Assembly: GCA_036898135.1 (NCBI GenBank)
Contig: CM072515.1
Span: forward strand, 66,434,093 to 66,498,092
DNA length: 64,000 nucleotides
From: Oncomelania hupensis
Lineage: Eukaryota > Mollusca > Gastropoda > Littorinimorpha > Pomatiopsidae
Direction of reading: 5' to 3'
Below the pieces are notes generated by a model. That model was not told the origin of the DNA. It saw only the letters and a program-made list of their open reading frames with translations, and did no database searches. The translations under genes were made by a program, and so were the position numbers. Shown piece after piece: positions 43,262-54,379 of this stretch; position 1 is the first letter of the stretch; each line of letters starts with the position of its first letter.

Positions 43262-44115
43262 CTGTGGGTCGTCCAGGACCCAGAGACACTAAATATTAAT
43301 GATTTCTCCTAAACTAATGAACGGAAATCAATGATCTTCGAGATATTTGTCAATCTTTAAGGTATGCCCTATATACCAGAACAAAAAAGGGCTTTAATCT
43401 AATCGAAAAGGTATTTAATTAATCAATGCCGTAATTTGATTATAACTCTCCCGACAATTTGGGTCGTGGAGGACCCACACGTATTAAAAGAGTGTCCTAC
43501 GTGATTATTCCTTAACCGATGCCACGGGTCGTACAAGACCCATGTTGCTCAAAGAGGCAGAAACTTATTATTTACCAGATGATACGGGTCTTCATTCACT
43601 CAAGAACATCTGGACCTCCAGAGAGCTGTCTTTAGCCACCAAGATACGGGTATTCAACTCCAATGTGAAGTCAGTCTTACTGTATGGAGCAGAGACATGG
43701 AGGACAACCAAGACCACCATCCCAAAAGTCCAGTCCTTCATCAACAGTTGCATCAGAAGGATTCTCCAGATCCGCTGAGATCAGCAACGCCAACCTTTGG
43801 GAAAGGACTTCCCAACTCCCTGCTGAAGATGAAGTCAGGAAAAGGAGATGGGGCTGGATAGGGCATACCCTACGCAAACCAGCGACGAACGTCACCCGGC
43901 AGGCGCTGAACTGGAACCCCCAGGGAAAGCGAAAGGGAGGCCGTCCAAGGAACACCTGGCGACGCGACCTCGAGGCCGACACCATCAAGATGGGCTACAC
44001 CTGTAGTCAGTTAGAAAGAATGGCACAGGACAGAGGACTCTGGAGAGCTGTTGTTGGCGGCCCATACCCTGGCAGGGGTGATGGGCATTAAGTAAGTACG
44101 GGTCTTCCAAGACCC
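43262..44115. repeat. region with repeated GGGTC...GACCC palindromes
   Basis: Imperfect palindromes GGGTCGTCCAGGACCCA (about 43266), GGGTCGTGGAGGACCCA (about 43461), GGGTCGTACAAGACCCA (about 43526) and GGGTCTTCCAAGACCCA (about 44100) lie in AT-rich sequence; LINE-Q splits the series. Function unknown. Confidence 0.6.
43570..44094 (+). pseudogene. LINE-Q: RT C-terminal part of another endonuclease/RT LINE
   Basis: Reads [40 protein letters not shown] and IRRILQIR, then a TGA at 43776 where related elements have Trp. It continues in the other frame with [49 protein letters not shown] and a stop at 44089. This carboxy end is typical of the EN-RT LINEs often mis-annotated as craniofacial development protein 2. 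It starts in the 3' third, so it is 5'-truncated, with a GTAAGTA-type end. Confidence 0.75.
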
Positions 44116-44689
44116 ACATGTTTCATAGAGAACTATAGAATATAGGCACTGCTGTACAAAGGGATAACTTAAGTTTGCAGATTGACCTATCCTGACCTTA
44201 CATTATCAAGGCACAGTCCCATTCCACAGTGCCTCATAGTAGCAAGCCTTATCTTAGCTAAGAGAGCTCTACTGCTGCTTTCACTGGGGAATTCCAGGAG
44301 AGGCTGGCGTCAAGGGGTCAGTCTGGCACCCAAACAAAATGAAGGATTTAGTGTGCAGCTGCACAGCAGTGTAGGCCTAATGCCAGTCACGTACTTCTGT
44401 TTTAGGGGCTTGTTGTTTTACTATTTCCTGTTAAAGTGCTTATTAATTGTTGTTTTGTGGTGTTTTTTTATGCGTGCGTGCGAACGATTGTGAGGGTGTA
44501 TGCATTGCATGCGTGTTTAAAATCGCCTTAGAATGAACAGACGATAAATAAATATTATACTAAAATGATCAAGAGAAAATATAAATTACATAATGCTTAT
44601 AGAGATTCCACTGTCTACAATCCCTTAATTGCTTTTTTTTCTTCTGTAGTAGGATTCTGGAGGGACATTTGCACCATTGCTCATTTTGG

Positions 44690-45240
44690 GAGTGGGTAAA
44701 GTACCATGACCACCACCTTCAACTCAGCTGTGACAGATGCCGCCACGGAGATCCTTGGCATGCACCGCCCAAAGAAGAAACCGTGGATCACACCTGAACT
44801 TTTGGACCTGTGTGACAAACTAAGAGAGATGAAAAAGAATCAAAAAACACCTCACAGGGAGCTGATGCCTAACGAAAAATCAACAGTGACATCCGAAAAG
44901 GCATGCGCACAGCAAAGGAGAACTGGATCGAAGATCAATGCTAGGAAATAGAGAACAGTCTGAACAAGAACAACAGCAAAGAAGGCCTACCAGACTGTGA
45001 AGCGGTTGAAAAGTGTTAAACAGCCCAAGGTCTTCACGATCCAAAGCAAGTCTTGTATACATCTTACAGAAGAACAAGAAGTCTTGGATAGGTGGAGAGA
45101 GTACTGCTCTGACCTTTACAACCACACACCAAACGGTGACCCATCAGTTCTATCATTTCCCCAGCACAGAGAAGAAGAAGAAATCATACCAATTCTCCGA
45201 GAAAAAGTTGAGGCAGCAGTGCAATCGCTGAAGAAATCAG
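44690..45240 (+). pseudogene. LINE-R copy 6: linker and N-terminal RT region
   Basis: MTTTFNSAVTDAATEILGMH, KKKPWITPELLDLCDKLREM, then TEEQEVLDRWREYCSDLYNH and REKVEAAVQSLKKSAG. These are the same segments found at 59080-59700 on the minus strand. Frames are broken by indels. It ends abruptly inside the conserved KSAG motif, where SINE-C begins. Confidence 0.75.
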
Positions 45241-45462
45241 CGGGAATGGTAAAGCGTTCGCCTGGCACACTGATGATCAAGGTTCGAATCGCGTGCTGGG
45301 CGAAAAAAAAAGGGGCCATTTTTCACTGACCATTTTTGCAGTATGATTGCTCTGGTGGTTCAGTGTTGATTCAGGTCCCTACCCCTCTTTCCCTGGGATG
45401 GTTATCCCCGTCTGCCATATCGCCAATGGTGGGTGTAGACGTTAAACCTCAATGTTCGTATT
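45241..45462 (+). repeat. SINE-C copy
   Basis: The head is partly lost (AGCGTTCGCCTGGCACAC onward) and contains B-box-like GGTTCGAATCG. The body has GGGGCCATTTTTCACTG and the TGGTTATCCCCGTCTGCC block and ends GTTAAACCTCAATGTTC. It is fused to the LINE-R fragment on its left. Confidence 0.8.
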
Positions 45463-45464
45463 AT

Positions 45465-46970
45465 ATGTAATGCTTTATTTGTTTATCTTTAATAATGACA
45501 TCAGTTCAAAGAGCTGTTCTCACGCATTTATACTTATCGTTAACATCGAAACACATACGTTAATAGGCTCCTGTGGTGTTTTCTGCCAACAACATCATCG
45601 GCAGTATCCAGATCCAGAGATACGAAAAGAAATGAAACAAAAACGAGACACTAACAAATTAAACAAAGACATAATACAAACATGAAAATAAAATATTTAC
45701 GAGTAAAATATACAAGACGAGGGAGGGAACGGTAGTAGGAGAGCAGCTAAGGAGTGAGGGGACTGGGAGCGCACGGCGTGACGCGGTGGTCTGACTCAGA
45801 AAAGAGGGAATGATGATGGTGATGGGAGGCGAGTTCAGATATTTTTTTAAGGAAGATATGACGTGGTCAGCTCATCGCCTTCACGTCCGGGGAAAAAAAA
45901 CTAGCATTCTACGGCGTCAACATTTTACACAGACAGCTTAAGAGACAGTTTTGAGAGATTATATTTGCTAACCCACAACTCTTTCATTTTGCTTTTCTAA
46001 CTATTTATTTATTGGAAAACATACATAAAATACAAAACTTTCATCTTACCTTTCTAGTACAATTCCATCATCTAATGCAGAGGCAGAGAACAAAGAAACT
46101 GAGAGCTGAGACAGAGCGGGGCGAGCTACTTTCACTCTTGCGCCATCTTAATAAAACATCTATATATTTCAAATGGGTATCCAGTCTCAACATTACGCCT
46201 CCCAACTTAATAATGATTGGTCAACTGTGCAATTATGAATATGTATAACAATATCTGTATGGGCATGCGTTATTTCTTATTAATATTGATTTCAAGGAAT
46301 TTCCCAAACCTTCTCACTATCTCCTATCCTCCTTACACCATTCTGTGGAGTTTCATTCACCACCTAACTGGCGACGCGATGTTAAAGGTGAAACAAAACT
46401 ACATTAACCATACTCCACGTCTTTCCTCTTACTTTGATTAAAAATTACTTTCCCACTAATACATCGCCTCACTACCTATCTTATCACTTTCAAACGCACA
46501 CCTACCCTCAAAACTACTATTTGTAAATTACTAATATTGCATCTATACTTGTAATCACCTTCACATCTCTTCATATTTTACAATGTATTACACAAATAAC
46601 TCCATATTGCTGAATAATCAAACCTCTCAATTTCTTCATTTATATTCATGCTTCACAAATTTCCTTTATAACCCACTCCCATAATCAACAAACATATTTA
46701 TTATTTTACTTCTTATTTCCTGTTTCTTGTTTTAATTTCACAAAACCCAAAACAATTTCTGACATTTCCATCAACGCTTTTAATAATCTATCTCATCTAT
46801 CTCAACAATTCATTTATCTTTCGTCTCCTTAAGGTTTGGATAAGCTCGGCGTTAATTACGTTTTCGTTTTTATAACCTCTTATTATCAACACTATTACAG
46901 ATTTCTTTGTAGTACAACTAAACTTTTCCAGCAACTGTAATACGCTTCTCAAATTTATTAAAACGTTACA
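45465..46970. other. no gene seen
   Basis: AT-rich sequence with no ORF longer than about 78 codons and no recognised domain. A TCACTATCTCC-rich low-complexity part lies at 46300-46800. Confidence 0.4.
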
Positions 46971-46974
46971 TCAA

Positions 46975-47175
46975 TTCCAACAACTGTGGTACATTTCTAA
47001 CATTGTATTGAAACCATAATTTGGACTCTGTCAAAAAGAGGTGAGTTTTCAAGTTGGACTTGAAAGCGGCTATGTTGGGAGAGCTGCGAAGAAAGAGACA
47101 AAGAGAGTTCCAAGTTGAAGGACCAAGCGGTATATCCCTTCTTCTTCCACTTCTACACCTTTGTCGGAAATTAAA
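46975..47175 (-). pseudogene. LINE RT C-terminal fragment (L2/CR1 style)
   Basis: The minus-strand frame reads RRRDIPLGPSTWNSLCLFLR, then SSPNIAAFKSNLKTHLFLTE. This is the 'GP..WN.LP..LR...FK..LKT.LF' terminus seen in the LINE at 135-2402. Only this end is present. Confidence 0.6.
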
Positions 47176-47179
47176 TAAC

Positions 47180-48280
47180 AACGTTTAAACGGAGCTTTTA
47201 ATCTTGTTTTGCAAATGCATTAAACTCCTGAGGTTTTGTCAAACGTGTTCTCACAAGGGACCAACTGCTTATATTGTGACAGCAAACAAATCGGAGCAAT
47301 TTTATAGAACTTTAAACGTTAAATATGAAATTTGAGTTGTACTTCAGTGTTAAGGGTCTACAAAGCCATCAATGGCCGGTCATGTACTCGACTTTTATTT
47401 ATAATCTTATGGGTTTGTGAGTGTGTGTGTTGTGTGTGTGTTTGTGTGTGTGAGTGCGTGTGTTGGTGGGTGTGTGTCTGTGTGTGTGTGTACAACCATC
47501 GGGCAAATTTCAGAGGCTCAACCCCGTATTAATTGATCCTTCGCGTACCCACTTCTATCCACGAAAACGGCAGTAATCAAAAGCTATAAAGCAATAATCC
47601 AATAATAACAGTTATAAATATGATCCTTATGATAATCAACAAATACAATTATACATCAATCTGCCTACTGCTTTTTAACGGTTGCTTTTAGAAAGAAAGA
47701 AAATGAAACGTCTTATTAACACTATTAATAAAATAACCACAATAAATATAATTAACTTTGGAACCTTGTTCTTTTATTTCATAACACATAGTATTAACCA
47801 TCAATACAGTAAAAAGTTATTATAGTTTATATGTCCAAGGGCTTTTTAGCCAAAAAATACCCACAAAAACAAAATACAAAAAGAACAAAGGGGTGGGGGT
47901 GGGGGTGGGGGTGGGGGATGGAGAAGGCGAATGGGAAAGCTGGGTTGGAGAAACACATGAAGCAAGCCTGAATGGCAACGCAAAACAACACGCAAACGAG
48001 GAGAGAAAAAAAGAAATTGCAGTTTACGACACAATATTGCAAAATCCCTAGTTTTCCCCTGACGAAATGCCAATAATTAAATATTCACTTTCGTAAATGA
48101 TTACCATTTACTCCAACAATAAAATATATCATTCGTAATTCATTATTTATGATAATACATTTTAATAGGTCGTGTAGGCATGACAAGCTCAAGAAACGAA
48201 GAATGAGGACAAATAGTCAAATCTTGTTTGCTGTAAAGGCGTTTGACAGGACAAAAAGTACGAGGGAAGTAAACAATACT
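47180..48280. other. no gene seen; TG repeat and G-rich minisatellite
   Basis: Holds a TG/GTGT tract at 47415-47492 and four tandem GGGGGT units at 47889-47917. No supported coding sequence. Confidence 0.5.
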
Positions 48281-48281
48281 A

Positions 48282-48475
48282 CTGCAAAGACCATCCTGCA
48301 AGGCACGGTGCAAGGAGTCAGAAGAAGAGGCAGACAGAAAAAGAGGTGGGAAGACAACATTCGAGAATAGACTGGCCATGAGGACCGCTGAGGACAGAGA
48401 AAGATGGAGTACGCTATTAAACCATCATCTATGGTGTCCCAACGACTGTCGAGTTACGGGATATGATAGGATAGA
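48282..48475 (+). pseudogene. LINE-R copy 4, extreme 3' end
   Basis: AKTILQGTVQGVRRRGRQKK region through the GGGATATGATAGGATAGA tail, with a TAG in place of the Trp codon of REWTG. 5'-truncated. Confidence 0.75.
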
Positions 48476-48800
48476 ATGAGTACGCATAGTTGGTGCTGCA
48501 ATATACATATATCTTTAAAGGTACTTATGGGTGAATACTGCTGTGGTCTACTGTTCCTTAACGCGCTTAAGGTGTAAAACGGCACGTTGCAAAATTCAGT
48601 ACGTGTTAGTTAAAGAGGCTATATTATATGCCCATACTATGAGGATTCCATGATGTATATGACAAAGAGACACCGAGAAAACAAGAGTTTGTTTTATTAG
48701 GTCTTGTACGGGTAACCAGAAACGAGATAGGTTAATGAAAATGTTTGGATGTACTGCTACAAACTATGTACCTTGCGGTATGCATGTGAAATGTGTGTAT

Positions 48801-48814
48801 TCTCTCTCTCTCTC

Positions 48815-48876
<62 letters not shown>
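48801..48876. repeat. (CT)n microsatellite
   Basis: About 75 bp of CT repeat with one interruption. Confidence 0.95.
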
Positions 48877-48879
<3 letters not shown>

Positions 48880-49119
48880 TTTGATTAGTGATCTGTTACC
48901 GTAGTTAAGGAATATGTTTGTTTCAAATTATTTTATGTTAATTATTTTGTCTCTTCTGCATTGTTTCTTAAGGACTAGCTGTAAGACAGGTCCAAAGAAC
49001 CTAATTGCTATTATCCTATTAAAGGTTTCGACTTCGACTTCTCTCTCTCGCTTTTTCGTTCTCTCTCTCTTATTGAGATGAGTGTAAAGAAAGAAAGAGA
49101 TTTCTTTTATAGAAAGAGA

Positions 49120-49232
49120 TTTCTTTTATATAGCGCTCTTACAAGCTCAGAGAGATTCTCAAGGCGCTGACCCGTAATATCCAGCAATCACAAAATAGTT
49201 TGCTGAAGTCAGGTTTCGAACCCACTATCGCC
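49120..49232 (-). repeat. SINE-D copy, head truncated
   Basis: Shares GAAGTCAGGTTTCGAACCCA and the TTTATATAGCGCTCTTACAA part with the copy at 50429-50611, but the tRNA-like head is lost after ACCCACTATCG. A duplicated AAAGAGATTTCTTTTATA block precedes it. Confidence 0.7.
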
Positions 49233-49261
49233 TTTATTCAATAAAACATTTAGTTCAGTTC

Positions 49262-49305
49262 AGAAGAAGAAGAAGAAGAAGAAGAAGAAGAAGAAGAAGA
49301 AGAAG

Positions 49306-49343
<38 letters not shown>

Positions 49344-49345
49344 AA
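49262..49345. repeat. (GAA)n(CAA)n compound microsatellite
   Basis: GAA units switch to CAA units at about 49308. Confidence 0.95.
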
Positions 49346-49827
49346 AGTAAAAGAAGACGTATGCGAAATCCATCAGTGTTCGTAATTCTATTATTACTGG
49401 TTGATTGTGCCGCAGCACCAGTTTTCATTGTTTATCTCAGTAATACTGCTGCTCCATCGTGTTAGTAGGCCTATTGTTCATCATTATGTTCATGTGACAT
49501 ATGTCGCACACAAATTTCCATGATATTGTTTGAGGGCAAATAATTAAAGACCCGTATTTGTATGTGCATCGCCTAATCGGTATCAAAATAGGCTCGCATG
49601 CGCAAACATTTACATAAACACAAGCACGTAAACATATATTTTAAACGCGCTCACCCACACACATATACAACGTTACGACATAACCCGGCTAATCCTGAAG
49701 ATAAAGAAGCAGAAACTAAGATACACACAGTTCTTTTTTTTTCTTTAAAGAGGTACTTCACCAAGTTATTGCGCAATCGCGGCATAAGTGTTTTCTTATC
49801 TTCCCGATAGTTCCCTCTCCACCTTGT

Positions 49828-50063
49828 CCCACCGCCGTAGCTCAATTGGTAGAGCGTTCGCCTGGCACACCGATGACCCAGGTTCGAATCCCGTGGTGGG
49901 CGATATAAAATGGGGCCATTTTTCACTGTCCATTTTAGCAGTAGGGTTGCTTTGGTGGTTTAGTGCTGATTCAGGTCCCTATCCATCTTTCCCTGGGATG
50001 GTTATCCCCGTCTGCCATATCGCCAATGGTTGGTGCAGACGTTAAACCTCAATGTTCATTCAT
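49828..50063 (+). repeat. SINE-C copy, full length, with TSD
   Basis: 236 bp between exact 12-bp duplications TCTCCACCTTGT (49816-49827 and 50064-50075). The head has a standard A box TAGCTCAATTGGTAGAGC and B box GGTTCGAATCC in tRNA spacing. The body carries GGGGCCATTTTTCACTG and GGTTATCCCCGTCTGCC and ends in GTTAAACCTCAATGTTCATT. It is the best copy of the family (others 8596-8830 and 45241-45462). An intact tRNA is unlikely because a SINE body follows directly. Confidence 0.9.
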
Positions 50064-50095
50064 TCTCCACCTTGTAGTTACTCTTAAATCTCACA

Positions 50096-50150
50096 CTCCG
50101 TCCCCTATACGCTCAATGTGTCCGGGGACACAAATCTACCACCAACCAAC
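50096..50150. repeat. short dispersed repeat with ACCA-type tail, pair member 1
   Basis: GTCCCCTATACGCTCAATGT and CCGGGGACA followed by (ACCA)n recur inverted at 51765-51825, where the tail is (GGTA)n. Probably the 3' end of another SINE or LINE. Confidence 0.5.
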
Positions 50151-50428
50151 CAACGTGTCTTTGCGGGCGCCACAGGCATTTATTACTACAAGCCCGGATC
50201 GTCTCTTTACATTTTTTTGGGGGGTATTATATATTCCACCTCTTGTCTTAATCTACCAGGCTGCTCCTGTCTGGGGGGCTCCTCTTTTTTTTAAAACTGT
50301 ACAGTAGACCGCCCTTGGGACAGCCTTACCTATTTCATTGCATCTCCTGTTTATTGTAATAAACCGGTGCTCTTATTCACCCTTCTGCCCTCATTTTCAA
50401 GATTTCCCCAGCTGATATCTTTTATTAA

Positions 50429-50611
50429 AAAAGAAAAGAAAGAAAGAGATTACTCTTCTATAGCGCACTTATAAGCTCAGAGAGCTTCTCAAAGCGCTGG
50501 CCATTACTATCCAGCAATCACAAAATAGTTTGCTGAAGTCAGGATTCGAACCCACGTCGCCCGAGACGCGCGTACACAAGTCGAGCGCTCTGACGACTGA
50601 GCTATACCTGC
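50429..50611 (-). repeat. SINE-D copy, full length, with TSD
   Basis: 183 bp between 10-bp duplications CTTTTATTAA (50419-50428 and 50612-50621). The minus-strand head GGCAGGTATAGCTCAGTCGT carries the A box and GGGTTCGAATCCTG the B box. The 3' part reads GCGCTTTGAGAAGCTCTCTG ... GCGCTATA and ends in a CTTTCTTT tail. The GCGCTTTGAG...GCGCTATA motif resembles the 3' ends of L2/CR1-like LINEs, which suggests mobilisation by such a LINE. Confidence 0.85.
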
Positions 50612-51099
50612 CTTTTATTAATAAGATTTATCTCACCAACTTGTATAGGCCTGGTCCTGATCTGGCTCCGATAGGGGTGGATTTTAGTAACCATTTTATT
50701 CTCTTAAACTATTTGAAATAATGTTTATGTAACTGCCTTGACTGAGTAAGTAGAGGTTTTTATATTTAAGTCTACTACATTAAAAACAAAAACAAAAACA
50801 AAACAAAAAACAAACAAATATTTGATTTAGCGATGATTTTTGCAGTCAATATGCGCCTCGGGTGTCGGGACTCAAACCAAAACGAAAACGAACATATTGC
50901 ACATGTACAGTACGCAAACAGAAGCAGCAAGAAACTGAATATAGTTTTGGGAGTAAATCCTACAATGGTAAATGCTAAATCCTACAATGGGTAATGCTAT
51001 GAATTAATACGAACGCTTTGTTATATAAAACCGTCACAATGTAGCTGTCTCTTAAACGGATAGAGATATTTTTCTTTGAACAACAACAACAACACCAAC

Positions 51100-51545
51100 A
51101 ATAAGATGGCAAGCCATTCAAATGTATTCTCAACACAAACACCCCCGCACGTGTTATTTTTCATAATAAAAATAGTTTTCAGTTCTGTGTTGTATTTAGC
51201 GAAATCCAGGTATAAAAATAATATTATGTTATAACTCGGTATGACAGTATTTATGACAGTATTTCCTTTAAGTTCAAACTGTGTGCAATATTATTCATTC
51301 GATCATTTCATTTTGCCTACTTCCGATGAAAACACGAACCGACGTCTAAGGTGTACGTGTATGCATGCATCCCATCGCATGAACTGTTTAAGATCCTGAC
51401 GCTCATGTCTTAGACGGGTAAATCCCCGATACAGCAATACGTATGCAATGTAAGTCCCGTTCCCTTCTGTCCTGGGTGTCGCAGCTCGGGTTTCGCCCGC
51501 AAGGGTGAAGAATAAAAACCTCAAATCCATAAAAATAAACATCAT
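51100..51545. repeat. weak dispersed repeat
   Basis: GATGGCAAGCCATTCAAATG (51104) and GTCCCGTTCC...GAATAAAA (51448-51515) recur near 38463-38590. The copies are too diverged to define ends. Confidence 0.35.
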
Positions 51546-52850
51546 TCATTCATTTTTTCCCGTCCACACCTTCATCGTTTGATGATCATTCGCTACAGAA
51601 AATGTAATCAAAGAAAGTATGTTACCTTGAAGAAGCCGACACAAAAACAAAACTCAAGGAAGACACAGCAGGCGCAGTCACAGTCCGTTACCACGGAAGT
51701 CTGTAAGAGTACAACATTAACACTCCAAGCTCGTCGTCACACTACTACTGTAGGCTGCTCTAGGTAGGTAGGTAGGTAGGTAGATTAAAGTCCCCGGACA
51801 CAGAGCGTATAGGGGACTAACGTAGGCTGCTCTACCCGCACTGAGACCATTTTATAACCCCTCCAAATCGCGTTCTCATTTATCTCGGAGATATAGAATG
51901 CACTGGAGAACCCACTCCGAGCCTGTAGGTCTGAATTTCTCTCGCACTACCTATTCGAAGAGAAAAGGTTGCCAACTCAGAACCTTACTTACTTTAATAG
52001 CAAGACATTTATTTATTTAAAATTTATTTTTTCTCGCATAGCGTGTTTCTTTCCAGATCTAGAGCAGCTCAAGGCGCAGGCTGATACCGGATCTATCTCA
52101 AGCCGCCGCAACCTTGCGCGACCGAGTATGTTGGAAGAATATACCTGATGCGTGCTGGGTGTATTTGTGCCACAGGCGCTTGTATCAGGACACGTGAGCG
52201 CCTATGCCTGTGACGCGTCTTCCTTTCTCTCTGGTTATCTATAATACAAGGTCCCAAACAGAAGCAAGCAAAACTTACGGGTCATCGCAGTTTTCAAATC
52301 TATATGAATAAACTACAAAATCTCTTTCCAAAGAAGGCAACGCATTCATTTAGGCAGTGATTTACGCAAACATACAAAATAATAAATATGCTCTGTCTAT
52401 TTTCAAACCCGTTACATTTCGATAAAATTGTCAAAAAAAAAAAGACTTTTTTTACAATCGCTTCACGGAAGTGTCCTTTGTTTACCGAAACTATAACTTC
52501 CGACTGTAGTAAACGAGTTTCGGTTTAAACTATCAATGTCCATCGGTTCTCAAGAACGAATTCAAGAGTGTCACTTTCGCTTTTTGGATAGATGCTAAGA
52601 TTTTTTTGTGGTAAGAGCTAAATTACAAGAAACATATCGAAATGTAGCAAACGTGCAAACGCCACTTCTGTTGCTATTTTAGGGTTGCACTAAAAATGAT
52701 GAGGATGAATGAAAAATAAAATCTACTGCACTAGAGCATAGATCTATCTACACAGATGCAGTTCAAACCAATGTAGGTCCATGCGTGACAAGATCAACTA
52801 CAATGTCACTAAGCATTCATCTGTGCTATAAAAGACTTTTGAATGAATGA
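51546..52850. other. no gene seen; repeat F copy at 52035-52255
   Basis: A GGTA tetranucleotide run lies at 51762-51785, then the inverted partner of 50096-50150, and a repeat F copy whose end GAGCGCCTATGCCTGTGACG recurs inverted at 57260-57280. The remainder is AT-rich without an ORF of interest. Confidence 0.45.
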
Positions 52851-54370
52851 GCAGGGCCGGACCTGGAAAAAGTCGAAGGGGGGGGGGGGGGGTTACAGAT
52901 TCAGCGAAAGCGCGAAGCGCTGAGCCTTCGGGGAGGGGGGGGGGGGGGGTCCGGGGGCATGCACCCCCGGGAAATTTTTTTTTTTCAAGAATGCAAAATG
53001 GTGCAATCTGGTGCAATCTGAACCTTGAAAAAGCCATTTGTGATGGTCTGTGACTTCGAGCTTTTTTAACAATTGAACTGACAAACTCTAGGGTACAAAA
53101 ATAATCCTCTGCCCCTCCCTTAAAACAACAACAACAACAACACACACAAACATTTATTTATCAGCAGAGATGTATTGTATACTACTATTATTCACTACTT
53201 TTTGTCGATCGTTAACGGTATAAAGCTTTACCTTGTAGTTTATGAACATCACAGCCCTGCTATCATTTTCAGTCTTGCTGCACTAGGTTCCTCGGCATTA
53301 GTACCATTTGTGAATTGCATCTTCCTGCAAAACAGTTCACTGCCTCTTTGAAGTCAATATCAACATCCCTGTGCACTTTCAGTAAAGCAAGTCCATTGAG
53401 CCTCTGTTGCCCCATTGTGGAGCTCAGGTAGTTTTTCAGGTTGCGCAACTGACTGTTTGAACGCTCACACTCGGCAGTAGTGACAGGCAGGGTGCAAAGG
53501 TTCTTTAGCATGATGAACATTAACAGGTTGGGATAAAAATCCCTGTCACAATGTTTCAGTGCTTCTGATGCCGTGGATGGGATGATAGCTGTCGCATTCT
53601 CAGCAGCACTTCGCCATTTGCAAACCCACCGTTGGTATTCTGCATCAAGGGTAGCGTTGTCTGGTAGGCCAGACTCCCACAACATTGCCAGTGTCTTCAC
53701 CCCTTCTGGAACCTGCATGAAACCATCCTGGTTGTCTATTAAAGTGCTTGGCACCAGACAGAGACCATCAACTGCTAGGTCAGCATTTTTGAACCTGGAG
53801 TCCAATTCGGTTGACATGTGTTCCAAGAAAGGAATGGCAATGCTAATCTTGAAATATTCTTCTGGAGTGGCCGCAGGTTGGTTGTCACGGAGAGTCTGTC
53901 GGGATGCTTGACGATGAACAATAACATCAGTTGTCAAAGCATTTTGCCATTTTGCTAACTTCACCAAACCAGGCTACGAACGCTGTGTTCATAATTATCA
54001 ACTTAGCATCTTAATTAATATTTCTAAAAAGTTGTTTTGGGGGGATTAGGGCAGTATCAAGGTGAAAACAGGAACAGGAAAATATGTCTGCATTTACTAA
54101 TTTAGGCTTAGGGGTTGGGTTACTTGGTCGTTTCAACGGGAAAACGCTTTGGACGTTTCAACGGATCCCTTGAAATGGATTTCCGTTGAATTGTCTATAA
54201 ATAACTCTTTGTACCTTGGACCAAAAGTGACTAAAAACTGCAATGTTTTAAAAACAATTTATTTAAAACTTAAATCTCTTTGCATTAAATAACATCTTTT
54301 TTTTTTCCTTTGGAGGGGGGGTTTCGGAACCCAGGTAACCCCCTCCCCCCCATCCCTGGATCCGGCCCTG
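52851..54370 (-). mobile_element. hAT transposon, internally reduced
   Basis: 1.52 kb flanked by exact 8-bp duplications ATGAATGA (52843-52850 and 54371-54378). Ends are (G)CAGGGCCGGAC and ATCCGGCCCTG, inverted repeats of about 10 bp. G-runs near both ends are shared with the fold-back relative at 12645-13283. It holds the carboxy part of a transposase only; autonomous hAT elements of this kind are longer, so an internal deletion is likely. Confidence 0.9.
53269..53973 (-). pseudogene. hAT transposase C-terminal region
   Basis: An open frame of about 235 codons begins after a TAG at 53974 without an ATG start (first residues PGLVKLAKWQNALTTDV). It contains EEYFKISIAIPFLEHMSTEL and the hAT dimerisation motif FYPNLLMFIMLKNLCTLPVT with TTAECERSNSQLRNLKNYLS, then RLNGLALLKVHRDVDID. 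The zinc-finger and RNase-H-like N-terminal parts are absent, so it is a fragment, or the last exon of a transposase whose first exons were deleted. It resembles the THAP12/ZMYM-like hAT group in motif style. Confidence 0.85.
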
Positions 54371-54379
54371 ATGAATGAA

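Noticed and set aside
49833..49904. Possible functional tRNA gene (clear A and B boxes)
   Set aside because: A SINE body and exact 12-bp target duplications follow, and two further copies with the same body exist in the window.
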